Both the position numbers and the translations under genes were made by a program. Source: Rheum nobile (Eukaryota > Streptophyta > Magnoliopsida > Caryophyllales > Polygonaceae). From it: a stretch of 64,000 bases of DNA. The DNA is taken from contig WOAB01000232.1 in assembly GCA_027886185.1 (NCBI GenBank), forward strand, positions 1,178,001 through 1,242,000. The letters run 5' to 3'. Below the pieces are notes generated by a model, which had not been told where the DNA came from, ran no database searches, and worked only from the letters and a program-made list of their open reading frames with translations. Of the stretch, positions 11,266 through 21,144 are shown one piece after another (the first letter of the stretch is position 1; each line of letters starts with the position of its first letter).

Positions 11266-11327
11266 GCAAATGTGAGTGTAAAGGTGTAGCCAATGAAAGA
11301 GACCACAGTTCCCACAAAGAGTGCACC
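11266..11327 (-). pseudogene. Orphan exon encoding a transmembrane-like segment
   Basis: A 62-bp minus-strand exon lies between an AG acceptor (TTGTTGTTGCAG) and a GTAAGT donor and translates to GALFVGTVVSFIGYTFTLTF, a hydrophobic segment. I do not recognise the parent gene. It could belong to the same transporter fragment as 9748-9990 or to another captured gene. Confidence 0.45.
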
Positions 11328-12639
11328 CTGCAACAACAATGTGGAGAAGTTTAGTGTGAAAACATGCATAAAAAGTAAGTCAATAAGCTAGAGTTGAATA
11401 CAAATTCTAAGCCTAACTTGTATAAGCAAATACAAGTGGACAAGATAATGTTATTGTCATGATTCCAGTTTTGTGAAATAAACCACAGGCTCAAAAGAAT
11501 GTCTACTTCGAAACAAACCAATTTATATTATCAATGTGACATACGCCATATATGGGTCTGTTTACAAAAGCTATGGCAATTGTTTGGCTTATGGCTTTTG
11601 TACTACGTAATCATTTATATTGAAGGTTAGTTTTCAGTGAGGTATCGAAAATATAAATTCCATTAGCAGAAATATGGAATTTTAAAGATCATAAAGTTGA
11701 AATTATTCTAATGTCCAAAAATAAGACAATGTAGTGCTTGTCATAGACATCAAAAGCACCCTTTCTCTAACAAATATTCAGCTTTTGTGGCAGAAGAAGT
11801 TCAAAGTCTTAAATCGAAACACGAATTCGCAAAAAGATCCCTAATTCGAAATACTTCTAGCCCTAGCATTGATTCACGTATAAAAAAGAACACTAATACC
11901 ATTCATCTAACCCTTAATTTGAAGAGCAGGATTTGAAAGGCCTAAATCAAAACACAATTCGTTAAAACCCTAGAAAAAAATGCCCTAATTTGTAATACTT
12001 CTAGCCCTAAATTTATTCACGTGTCAAAGAGCCCTAATCACATCCATTATGATGTCAAGAATCAAGAGAGGACAGGGCACGATTCGTATAGTTCAATCTT
12101 GTTTATGGAATTGATCAGGATCTGTTTATACTACAAACAATCAGGAGAGTGGAAGAAACCATAGAAATACCTGAGTTAACTGATCACGTTACTCTCGCTG
12201 CTCGTCTCATCTACAAACCATAGAAATACCTGGTTTGATTTGGAGGATGAGAGTGAGAGAGGAGAGTGGAAGAAATGGAACGCTGACCAAGTGCCCTAAT
12301 CGTCGATTTTGAGGGCCCAATGGAACAACAAAGTCCTTTAGGCCCAATGGAGAATACGGACACAAGTGAAGAACAACATGCAGCTTCATTTGGAGCATTT
12401 AAAGAGCAACATTTATTGGCTTGGAAGCCAACTTTTAAATATAATGATTAGTTATTATTATGTTGTTTTGGATATTTTTGCACGTGCATGGAAGTACAAC
12501 ACTTTGTTATTTTGTATTTCAAGTCGAACATTGAAAGTCAACCTTGATATCTTAAGTAGTTAAACTATATGCTTTTGGGATTTTAAATTTTATTATATGG
12601 TAAATTATGTTGATAAAACTTTAATCATGAAACTGAATT

Positions 12640-12720
12640 ATATTAGAATTAAGTACAGACGCATAGCGGGTACAACGATTGAATTATATTAGAATTAATC
12701 AAAGTTTCATGAAATAAGTA
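12640..12720. repeat. Direct repeat pair around a CCCGC/GCGGG motif
   Basis: The 19-base sequence TGAATTATATTAGAATTAA occurs twice (about 12633-12652 and 12681-12701), with GTACAGACGCATAGCGGGTAC between the copies. CCCGC-type motifs are common near plant Helitron ends, so this may mark the 5' terminus of the minus-strand Helitron. The link is only suggestive. Confidence 0.4.
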
Positions 12721-12854
12721 AATTCGATTTCCGATTTTTAAGCCGAACCGAATCGGTACAGAACCGAACCGATGTAGTTCAGTTCGGTTTTTGGTTCAAT
12801 TTTTTGGAGTTTCGGTTTTTTCGGTTTGATTCCAGACCGATGCTCACTCCTAAG
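12720..12854. repeat. Pyrimidine-rich GAACCGAACCG repeat with hAT-like end
   Basis: Multiple CGGTT/AACCG motifs build a self-complementary stretch that ends GATGCTCACTCCTA. Read on the minus strand, TAGGAGTGAGCATCGG resembles the terminal repeat of plant hAT MITEs (TAGGGGTGAGCA). No partner terminus was found. Confidence 0.35.
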
Positions 12855-13380
12855 TCCGACAAACAATGAAGTGGGCCATCTTAGAGAACCTATCTATGAC
12901 CACACAAATTGAGTCCTTGCCCCTTTTAGACATAGGCAAGTCCGTAATAAAATCCATAGACAAATCCTCCCAGGCCTCAGGTATGGGTAAATGGGTGTAC
13001 AATCCAAAAGGAATCGATCTAGCCTTGGCGCGTAGGCATGCGACACAACTCCGACAAAATCTGGTCACATGACATGAAGTCGATTTGATGCTCAATGCCA
13101 CGGCTAGGCAGCAATCCCTGCGACAACTCATCGGGCATCACGTCCTTGAAGTCCTACATCAAAGACACAACACACGAAGGGAGTGTAGCTTGTTCCTTTT
13201 GAGTGGAAGCACAAAAAGTAAGAATAAGTAAGAAACAAGGAGTTCTTCCCTTAAATGGAGTAGTGAGCTCGCTGAGTCGGGCCAAAAGTAGGCCATGCTC
13301 GCATGTCCCTTGGATCGGGGCCAGCGGTGAGTTATGTCGGCCACCTTGGGGATCGAAGTTGGCACTGAGGCCATTTGTCC
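12855..13380 (-). pseudogene. Ty3/gypsy pol fragment, RT deleted
   Basis: The minus strand first encodes the spacer between protease and reverse transcriptase (FKDVMPDELSQGLLPSR, then IEHQIDF, about 13080-13160). It then jumps directly to the integrase zinc-finger end and core (CVACLRAKARS, DLSMDFITDLP, VVIDRFSKMAHFI, 12855-13060). The whole reverse transcriptase and RNase H are missing. DFITDLP and VVIDRFSKMAHF include the first catalytic Asp of the integrase core. Its left edge is cut by the hAT-like repeat at 12854 and its right edge stops at the CACTA terminus (13384). No LTRs were found. Confidence 0.85.
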
Positions 13381-13383
13381 TAA

Positions 13384-13760
13384 CACTAGTACAAAAAGGG
13401 ACGTAGATCTCGCTATTTTTACCCCGATTTTATTAAACCGGGGTAACAAAGATATCTGGTCCCCGATTACTAGTAAAACCGGGGTAACAAAGATCCTGGA
13501 CCGCGGTTTATAACAAATAACCGCTTTCTGTGTATTTTTTTTTGTTTTTAATACCCTGGACCGCGGTTTATTGGACAACCGGGGTAATGTGAATATCTCG
13601 AACCCCGGTTAGTATAAAATAACCGTGGTCCGGATGATTTTTTTTTTTAAATAATATCTCGGACCCCGGTGAAAAATAACCGTGGTCCGGGATAATTAAT
13701 TTTTATTATAAAATGCCGGACCCCGATTTGTTCGAATAACCGGGGTCTGGTGAGTTAAGT
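13384..13760. mobile_element. CACTA (En/Spm) transposon terminus
   Basis: The sequence begins CACTAGTACAAAAAGGGACG, a CACTA-superfamily terminal repeat, directly after TAA, a plausible 3-bp target duplication. It is followed by a dense set of subterminal repeats of the ACCCCGGTT/AACCGGGGT type in both orientations (13420-13745), the usual transposase-binding array of this superfamily. I did not find the matching opposite end, so the element extends right by an unknown distance or is truncated. Confidence 0.8.
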
Positions 13761-13814
13761 AAATATCCATTTGACAAACCTTTTTTTAAACTAATGGACC
13801 CTTAGCAAAAATGG

Positions 13815-13880
13815 ACCCCTCTCCCTAAACCCTACTCTCTACCCCCTAAACCCTACCCCTTAAACCCTGAACCCCAAAAA
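13815..13880. repeat. Degenerate telomere-like repeats
   Basis: Several imperfect CCCTAAA units (CCCTAAACCCTACTC, CCCCTAAACCCTACCCC, TTAAACCCTGAACCC) lie in a row. They resemble the Arabidopsis-type telomere repeat in an interstitial position. Confidence 0.5.
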
Positions 13881-14585
13881 ACAATATTTTAGAGAGAGAA
13901 AGAATAAAGAAGAGGGAGAAAATAAATAAATAAAATAAGTTAGTAGAGGTAGAAAAAATACATAAAAACTAGTAGGGGTGCATTTGATTAATTGAAAAGT
14001 GCCAATGGGCCCAAAACCCTCGGGGTCTTGTTATATGCAAAACAAAAACCGGCCTCGCGCCTAGCCTCGCCTCGCCTCCCTCCTCCATCTTCTTCCTCTG
14101 GTCGTTAGCCCTAGCCCTCGCAGTTCCACGCAATCTCGCCTCCCTCGTCCATCTTCTTCTCCAGTGGCGGATCTAGAACTTAATCGAAGGGGGAGCGAGT
14201 TTTATATATTTTTCAGTTCATAAATTGACATTTATATTAATATTTTAAAATTACAACAAATATTAGATTCACCTTTTAAAAATTGATTATTTCATGCAGT
14301 ATATACCCATGACCTTTTTTAGGTTTAGCTTTTTCCACACAAGTTCCAAGACAAATACCACTAGGCCAATGTATTTTTTTTGTCATCTACTTATCATTTT
14401 ATGTATACATACTAAAAATTCAATTAAAAAAAGAGCATAACAAAAAAATCGACATACTATAAGGATTTCCTGGGGAAACGGGGCTACCGCGATATCTAGC
14501 CGTTAGCCCTAGCCTTCGCGGTTCCGCCCTCGCAGTCTCGCCTCTCTCCTCCATCTTCGCCCTAGCCTTCGCGCCGTCCCTCGCA
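13881..14585. other. Non-coding, with inserted CAGTGGCGGATC-type repeat
   Basis: Bases 14040-14160 and 14490-14585 are related GC-rich stretches with CTCGCCTCCCTC and TTAGCCCTAGCC motifs that look like a plant 5' leader. Between them (about 14163-14480) is an AT-rich insert starting CAGTGGCGGATCTAGAA, a form common in dispersed plant repeats. No termini could be proved. Confidence 0.4.
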
Positions 14586-14733
14586 GTGCCGCTCCGTTCC
14601 GCTTCTTGGCCCACTCGCCGGCGCGCCCCACTTGCTAGGAGCAGCTATGCCGAGAAATATAAGAAGAGAATTGAGGACATGAATCATGAAATTGAAGACC
14701 TTCAATCCGTGTTATCGAACTTAAAGGTGTGTC
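14586..14733 (+). pseudogene. First-exon fragment encoding a coiled coil
   Basis: The exon reads MPLRSASWPTRRRAPLARS, an Arg/Ser-rich start compatible with an organellar presequence, then AEKYKKRIEDMNHEIEDL and QSVLSNLK, a short amphipathic coiled coil. It ends at a GT donor (GGTGTG). I do not recognise the gene. No following exon is evident before the copia insertion at 15234. It could belong to the same captured set as the CCS exons beyond the copia, or be an independent fragment inside the CACTA element. Confidence 0.4.
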
Positions 14734-14816
14734 AATTTTTTTCCATGTTTGACTTTTGGAGCATAAATTTTGTTTCCAGATATGATCAGCAGTGCAACTT
14801 TGGAATATTGATTTAG

Positions 14817-15233
14817 CCTGTCTTTGCCTGAACTCTCCATCTTGAATGTAAGCTGCTTCTGAATGTATTTCATCTCTTTGTATGTTGTCCTGTGCATCAT
14901 TCAGTTCTACAATTGGTTTCATGGTCCAAGTAATTTATACAGATGTTAAAGGAGTTACTTTCTATACTGATCTCTGATTATTCAGTTTCGTTAAACTACT
15001 TTTTTGGTTTGCCTGGTTAATCTTCATGGTATATAAACTGTTCTGTTCTGAGATTTTGGTGGCTACTTCTTCTCCTTCTACATTGATTTCTGTAGCATAT
15101 AATGATGATGAGGTTTAAAACGGCTTGTGCCAGAAGATAGCCTGTCAAAGCGCTAACAAACTTACATGTGTGCGCTGTTTAGTTACTACTACCAAAATTA
15201 GATGCTGCAAATTTTTTCTGTTAATGTCTGCTT
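14817..15233. other. Intron-like DNA, no gene seen
   Basis: The sequence is AT-rich with no supported coding region. It ends with TGCTT (15229-15233), the target duplication of the large copia element. Confidence 0.4.
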
Positions 15234-16183
15234 TGTAGGAACTCACATACGATATGTAAACTGCAAAGAGAAATCGCACAAGAACTAAACGAAATAATAC
15301 CGAACAAAGATCGGATGCAGAGTCGAGAACGAAATCTCTCTCCTTAATTCTGAAAACGCCCCGTATTGCGATGGTTCGATGACGTTCCGAATCCCAGGAT
15401 ACAACTGCAAGACGACTCCGGATTTGCGCAACCAAAATTCCCGAAGGCTACGAACCACTTCTGCTTAGTACTCTCAGACTCGATTGTGCAAAAGAAAGCA
15501 GAGAAGAGGAAGGAGGATTGTTGTATGTTTCTGTGGTAGTGTTCGAATGAGAAGCTGAGCACTCCTTGTAAGGAGCTTCGGAGGATCTTTAGAAGGCCAT
15601 TACATATCTTCTGCATTAGTGAGGAGGACGTTACAGATGGTGTTTTGACCGTTGTAGATCTTTCGGTATTTAATGGAGGAATATTTGGTCTGCAGCCCAT
15701 TATCACTCCATGTACCAGATCAAGGCCCAAGCCCACTAATGGGCTTCCGGATTGGCCCAAAAAGATAGGTCCCAAGCCCAATCCGATCCAACTCAACCCG
15801 GCCCGACCCTACCCGACTCGGCTCGGCGCGCGTGTGGGCTTGATGAGCTAGGTCCTCTCCCCATTGAAAATGGGTAATGACCCAAGGCCACAACCTTAGG
15901 TCCATTTTTCCTCTATATATGCTAGGAGATTTATCTCCAAACTTCCAATGTGGGACAAGAATTTTGCCCCCACATTTCCCAAGTTTTGCACTTCATGCAA
16001 GCTACTTTGGGCCTCCATTTCTCATTCAAACGGAAATCATTTTCGTCGTATGAGTACATTAAGAGAATGTGATCGCGTAGAGGAAGCCAATGCTTCCATT
16101 TTCCGGTGTTGACAATGGCCGGAGCCCACCGGAATTGTGCCCGGAAAAGTGCCCGGCGCCACATATAAAAATGAGTTCCAACA
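15234..16183 (-). repeat. 3' LTR of large copia element (unexpanded)
   Basis: This 950-bp LTR contains one copy of the unit that is repeated 14 times in the partner LTR (about 15567-15860). It holds a CTATATATGC TATA-like segment near 15913 and the GCCCGGCGCC stretch close to the minus-strand start. Confidence 0.9.
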
Positions 16184-16581
16184 ATCCCCCACATGAATAG
16201 AAATGATTCTAAACATTGGTTTAAAAACTGAAAGACTTTTGAGAGTACAATCGAAAAATCACTGCATCTGGGCTGGTAGCGTGTTTCAGCCTTGAACCAC
16301 CCATAGTGAGTAGCTATCGGATTTACTCGACCAGGTAGTGAACACGATGTCTTGAACCACTCGGGATTTGATGTAAACCGAGACAATAACTATCACACAG
16401 TTTCATCTTCTCACAGAACTAGGTTCTCTTGTTGTGTTCATTTTGGCCTTGAACATCCCTGGTTATTCATGAGTGAACTTGGAGAATTTAGCCTTTCTTA
16501 ATTCTCCTAGAAACGGCCCCATTTCACACTCATAAGGTGATTTCCATGAAGAGTATCCTGTCGTACCCCACTTTTATTTCA

Positions 16582-16747
16582 AAGCTATGGAATCATTAAA
16601 AGTCAAGCTTAACCTCAACTCATACAGGTAACACTGTTCATCATCCTAGGAACTGGAAGGAGACTTGTGTCTCCCAGTGCTCATATTGATTCAACTTGAT
16701 TTAGTTGTCCCTTTGAACCTACTTCTTGGGATCTCCAGTCAGGTAGG
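16582..16747. repeat. 166-bp direct duplication flanking Athila-like insertion (left copy)
   Basis: These 166 bases of copia internal DNA end exactly at the first base of the Athila-like LTR and reappear, apparently identical, at 24116-24281 directly after the other LTR. Normal Ty3/gypsy integration duplicates about 5 bp. Confidence 0.92.
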
Positions 16748-18292
16748 TGATAGCATGCATTTAGACTAGTTTAGGTCACGTTTATTTCTGCCATTTTGGT
16801 TTGTTTTGTTCCTTTTCCTTTTAGTTTTATTTGGTTTTAGTAGATTTGTAGTGTCCGGAGTCTACTCTTGCGTTTGTCTCATTTCAGGATCTTTTGGAGG
16901 CGTTTCTGGAGAATGGTGGCCTTGATATGAAGTTGTTCGAATGGATGGATTGTAGGGATGACGCCAACGTCAAGGGCACGGATGATAAGAAGAAGGCGGG
17001 ACCGAAGCCGATCAAGGAGAGAGCCCGAGACAAGAACCAAAGGAGAAAACTGGGCCAAACCCGGCCAAGACTCGACCGGGTTTGCGACCGGGTCGTGGAA
17101 GCCACTCAAGACGGCAACTGGGACAAACCCGGCCAAGACCCGACCGGGTTTGCGACCGGGTCAACACAGCGGATGTTAACTGAGTGTAACCCGGTCGTGA
17201 CCCGACCGGGTTTGGGGCCGGGTCAGCATGTGGCGCGGAGACGGCTCGTTACCTGAGCGTAACCCGGGCGCGACCCGGCCGGGCTTCGGGCCGGGTCGGG
17301 ACACTGTTTCATTTCCGACTCGTTTAATCCCGAGCGTTTTGTCTTCTATTCGGGGGGGGGTATAAAAGCCTTGTTAGAACTGCTATTCCATTATCTTGTA
17401 ACTGCATTTTACGTTTCTAAAGCTCTCAAAAACCCTAGGGAAGAACTTGGAGATTGGACTACATTGGATTGTTGGAATTTCGAATCTCCCTTGGAGAAGA
17501 CAATTGGTATGTTGTTTCTTTCAATGGAATTGATTTCTTACTCTCTCATGTCTAGCTAAATCTTCTTTTCTAAGGTTGGGTGAACCCAATGGTGATTTGG
17601 TAGGTTTGATTGGCGGTATTTGATCGTATGGATATGTAAATGTGAATTGATTCTATCCTAGGTTGCTTAATGACCTAATTGTTTTGTAATTGGGATTTCT
17701 AATTAGAATTTGAGACCGACCGGAGATAATGATGATTGGAGATTGATGTTAAATAGATCCCTAGGATAGAACTTGTGGGTTAATTGCGTGACCAACGATT
17801 TAACCCCTTGTGGTACTCGTCTATCGAATAGATTATTGGATGAGTAGATTCCGCTGAGCACCAAAAGTGGACGTTGTTTCTACTTGTCCATTGATCTATA
17901 TGGAGCTTAATGGACCTTTATGAGATTAGCTTTATGCGAAAGTGATTGATAATCGAATTTAGGTACATACACTATTGTCCGACCAAGAAGTAGTGCTGAC
18001 ATTAGATAGTGAGTCCTTCAATTGACATTCGCATTGAAATCTAATTGAATATTGCTTAGGATCTATTGTGTCACCATTGTGGGGATCCTAACCTTGGAAG
18101 CCTTTTCCCTAATTGATAATCTTGTTTTGCTTGATAATTGTTACTATTGAACCCAAACCGAACTGCAACTTTTCTTGTCTACGACTTAATCTATTAGTTG
18201 ATCCGACAATTAATACTACATAGTCCCAGAGTTCGACACCTTGATACTACAACCGAACCCGTACACTTGCGGGGTAGGATCTGGACCTATCA
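16748..18292 (+). repeat. 5' LTR of Athila-like element 1
   Basis: This 1545-bp LTR has a GC-rich block at about 17055-17300 with tandem imperfect palindromes built on CCCGGCCAAGACCCGACCGG and GGGTTTGCGACCGGGTC. A TATAAAAG box follows at about 17361-17368, after a run of G. The open frames in the LTR (for example 16894-17256) are products of the repeat and are not supported as genes. Confidence 0.9.
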
Positions 18293-18298
18293 AGTTTT

Positions 18299-18316
18299 TG
18301 GCGCCGTTGCCGGGGA
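18299..18316 (+). promoter_or_regulatory. Asp-tRNA primer-binding site
   Basis: TGGCGCCGTTGCCGGGGA begins six bases after the LTR end. It complements the 3' end of plant tRNA-Asp, as in Athila and Tat elements. Confidence 0.9.
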
Positions 18317-18417
18317 CTATTGTTAGTATTGGTTGTTACACGCAACCGGTAGATTAGGTCTCATTTTGTTTTTGACTTTGTTTCTTTTGTCTTGGTTTCA
18401 GATTTGTTCTCACTCAT

Positions 18418-20664
18418 ATGCGAAGAGCCCTGAGCGCCGGTGAACTACACAACGATCCCGAACCCGAGCGTGCTTTTCACAGAAGAAGAAGGGAGCAAAG
18501 AGAAGCAAGGACCCGAGCAATGGATGAGGCTGCACAATTGCAACAGCAACAACATGAGTTGCTGCAACAACAACAGCTACAGTTGCAAGAGTTGCAACAA
18601 CAACTACTGAATCAGCAACAAGAGATGCAACAACTGTTGAATGCGCCTCCGCCTATGACATTGGGTGACTATATGCTGCCACGTCACCTAGGGCCCACAT
18701 CGGGTGTGGTCCGACCTCCAGTTCAGGCAAGGAATTTTGAGCTGAAGCCGTCTTTGATAAATATGGTTCAGCAAAATCAGTTTGGAGGTCTACCGTCTGA
18801 GAATCCTCACCTACATCTCAACACCTTTCTGGAGCTTATGGACACGGTGAAGATTCATGATGTCTCTAATGACGCGCTTTATTTGCGCGCCTTCTCATTC
18901 TCTTTGAGAGACAGGGCTAAAGCATGGTTCAAGGCTCTACCTCAAGGCACTATCACAACGTGGGATGAGTTGGCTAAAGCTTTCCTAACCAAGTATTTCC
19001 CCCCAAAGAAGACAGCTGAGATGAGGAATCAGATCAGTTCATTTCAGATGAAAGATGGGGAGTCTCTGTATGAAGGTTGGGAGAGATTCAAAGAGCTATT
19101 GTTGTTATGTCCTCACCATGGACAAGATAAGTGGGTGTTGCTTCACACCTTCTACAATGCTGTGGACAACGCTACTAGATTGCTCATTGATGCCTCATCT
19201 GGAGGCACAATCATGAATATGCATGTTGATGTGGCTTGGGAGAAGATTGAGAATATTGCCCAACACAACCACTATTATAATGATGCTCGATCTACTCTAG
19301 GCTCTAAGAGAACAGCTGGTCTTTATGAGGTTGACAATGAGGTTGCGCAACAAGCAAAGATGGAGGCTATGGCTCATGAGATAAAGCAGATGAAGTTGAG
19401 TATGAGTAGAGCTAAGCTTAAGAATGAGGAGAGTCCACCTCCGGTTGTTTCAAATGTGGTTTGTCAATTCTGTGGGGCAGGTAATCATACTATATCATCT
19501 TGCCAAGTGTTTGCTTCTAAAAATGAGCCACAGGAGGAAGAAGTGAACTACATGAACAACTTCAACAGGGGTCCTAGAAATGATCCATATTCCAACACCT
19601 ATAATCCCGGTTGGAGGAATCATCCTAATTTTTCCTACAAGAATGATGATGCTCAGCAAAGACCACCTCCAGGGTTCCAACCGGGACTCTCTCGACCGCA
19701 AGCACCCGCTCAGACCTTTGATAATTCCGCACTTCAGTCTGTGTTGAGGGAAATGGCTAAAAATCAAGGGATCATTGCTTCTCAGTTGGAAGCCCTATCC
19801 AAGAAGGCTGAAAACTTTGAGAGCTTGCCTAAGAGGATGGACCAATTGGAGAGTCAGTTGGCCCAAATTGCTATGAATGTTCCTAGGCCTACTGGTCAAC
19901 TTCCTGGTCAACCTGAAGTCAACCCTAGGGAGCATTGCAGGGCTGTCTCTCTGAGTGAAGAAAAACAGTTGGAAGAGAACAGTCCAAGAGAAAAAGAAGC
20001 GACAAAGGAGCCTGTGGAGAAGCCACAAGAAGAAGAACCCAAGTATGTTGCTCCCCCGCCATACAAGCCACCTCTTCCTTTTCCTCAGAGAAAGATTCAG
20101 ATACAGCTAGAGCACCAATTTGTGAAGTTTAAGGAGATGATGAAGAAGCTGTATGTTGACATACCTTTCACAGATGTCCTCACTCAAATGCCTGCGTATG
20201 CTAAGTTCCTGAAAGAGATTCTGATCAAGAAGAGAAGGCTAGAGGACTATGAGACTGTGGCCCTGACAATGGACTGCGCTGAGAAGATGCCAAAGAAACT
20301 ACAAGATCCGGGTGAATTCTTTATCCCTGCATATTTTGGCAATCTCACTTATAATTGTCTTTGTGATCTCGGGTCTAGTGTCAATGTTATGCCTTTGTCA
20401 ATCTGTAAAGAACTGAAATTGGGTGAGCCTGTTCCATCCAAGATGCGTCTCATTATGGCTGATAGGTCTGTTACTCATCCTGCTGGGATAATAGAAAATG
20501 TCCCTGTGAAAGTGGGAAAGTTCTTCATACCAGGAGATTTTGTGATACTTGACATGGAAGTTAGTGATAAAACTCCCATCATCCTTGGGAGACCATTTTT
20601 AGCCACTGCTGGGGCTAATATTGATGTCAAGAATGGGAAGCTTTCATTCACAATAGGGGAATAG
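18418..20664 (+). CDS. gag-pro: Athila-type Gag-protease polyprotein
   Basis: The frame encodes 748 residues. A basic N terminus and a Gln-rich coiled segment (about residues 40-80) are followed by the Athila Gag domain (about 95-290: FELKPSLINMVQQNQFGG, AFSFSLRDRAKAWF, TWDELAKAFLTKYFPP, LYEGWERFKELL). A CCHC knuckle, CQFCGAGNHTISSC, lies near residue 350. The region to about 600 is Pro/Gln-rich. The aspartic protease follows (about 635-745) with active site CDLGSSVNVMP (usual form DLGASVN) and the conserved ILGRPFLATAGANID. The frame is intact, so Gag and protease could still be made. It ends at one TAG, after which the same frame continues to the integrase tail. The start ATG is 102 bp after the primer-binding site. 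Confidence 0.92.
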   Translation: MRRALSAGELHNDPEPERAFHRRRREQREARTRAMDEAAQLQQQQHELLQQQQLQLQELQQQLLNQQQEMQQLLNAPPPMTLGDYMLPRHLGPTSGVVRPPVQARNFELKPSLINMVQQNQFGGLPSENPHLHLNTFLELMDTVKIHDVSNDALYLRAFSFSLRDRAKAWFKALPQGTITTWDELAKAFLTKYFPPKKTAEMRNQISSFQMKDGESLYEGWERFKELLLLCPHHGQDKWVLLHTFYNAVDNATRLLIDASSGGTIMNMHVDVAWEKIENIAQHNHYYNDARSTLGSKRTAGLYEVDNEVAQQAKMEAMAHEIKQMKLSMSRAKLKNEESPPPVVSNVVCQFCGAGNHTISSCQVFASKNEPQEEEVNYMNNFNRGPRNDPYSNTYNPGWRNHPNFSYKNDDAQQRPPPGFQPGLSRPQAPAQTFDNSALQSVLREMAKNQGIIASQLEALSKKAENFESLPKRMDQLESQLAQIAMNVPRPTGQLPGQPEVNPREHCRAVSLSEEKQLEENSPREKEATKEPVEKPQEEEPKYVAPPPYKPPLPFPQRKIQIQLEHQFVKFKEMMKKLYVDIPFTDVLTQMPAYAKFLKEILIKKRRLEDYETVALTMDCAEKMPKKLQDPGEFFIPAYFGNLTYNCLCDLGSSVNVMPLSICKELKLGEPVPSKMRLIMADRSVTHPAGIIENVPVKVGKFFIPGDFVILDMEVSDKTPIILGRPFLATAGANIDVKNGKLSFTIGE

Positions 20665-21144
20665 AAGATTCAGTATAAATATTTCAAGGACTACTTTCTT
20701 GAGATATACAAAGACACTCCACCAGCTCCTATCACAGGTACCTGCTGTAAGATTGAGGTTGATCCTGGGCAAGAGGAGATCTTATCGGACATAGCTGGTT
20801 TGCTTGATGAGTGTTTGGGAAATCTGGACTTGGATGCTTTTGAGAATGCTAGTGCGGAGAAAAGGCAAACACCAACGAAAAGGAAGAAGGCCAAGACAAG
20901 GGTTGAGCTCAAGAGTGGAAATATGGTGTTGTTATCCCATGAAAAATCTAACATGTTTCCAGGTCCTAAGGGGACAAGATGGTCAGGACCATATAGGGTG
21001 ACTCGAGTTCTGAAAGGTGGGACGATCATGTTATGGCATAAAAACTCAGGAAAGTTCAAAGTGCAAAGTCATCGGCTGAAGCCTATTATCACGCCTGACC
21101 CGATCAAGCAGGGTACCACCGACCCTCCCGATCCAAGTACATGA
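20665..21144 (+). pseudogene. Integrase C-terminal remnant after internal pol deletion
   Basis: Directly after the TAG at 20662-20664 and in the same frame, the sequence reads a protease-RT linker (YFKDYFLEIYKDTPP, about 20670-20730). It then passes through a short junction into the integrase C-terminal chromodomain-like region: LKSGNMVLLSHEKSNMFPG, RWSGPYRVTRVLKGG, FKVQSHRLKPI. About 3 kb encoding RT, RNase H and the integrase core is missing. The retained tail resembles that of the element starting at 57685, which ends in the same TDPPDPS motif. The frame is open from 20665 to 21144, so readthrough of one stop would give a Gag-protease-tail fusion. Confidence 0.82.

Larger units (their letters stand above)
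7156..12700 (-). mobile_element. Candidate Helitron carrying several gene fragments
   Basis: At the left edge the minus strand reads a perfect hairpin, GCCCGTGC-AAA-GCACGGG, then about ten bases, then CTAG followed by T (complement of 7155-7183). A hairpin, a short AT-rich spacer, CTRR and insertion before T is the Helitron 3' terminus pattern. The body holds exon pieces of at least three unrelated plant genes, all on the same strand as the proposed element and with introns kept (7591-7962, 8640-8792, 9748-9990, 11266-11327). Multi-gene capture in transcriptional sense is typical of Helitrons. The 5' TC end is not firmly located; the right limit is a guess based on the repeats at 12640-12720. 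No Rep-helicase frame is present, so it would be non-autonomous. Confidence 0.5.

Noticed and set aside
13815..13880. True interstitial telomere from a chromosome fusion
   Set aside because: Only a few degenerate units, and a similar patch lies inside an LTR at 59370-59420. Local slippage is simpler.
16894..17256. 120-residue frame in the Athila LTR (also 22718-23080)
   Set aside because: It is within the LTR and mostly translates GC-rich palindromic repeats. No start context or family match supports a gene.
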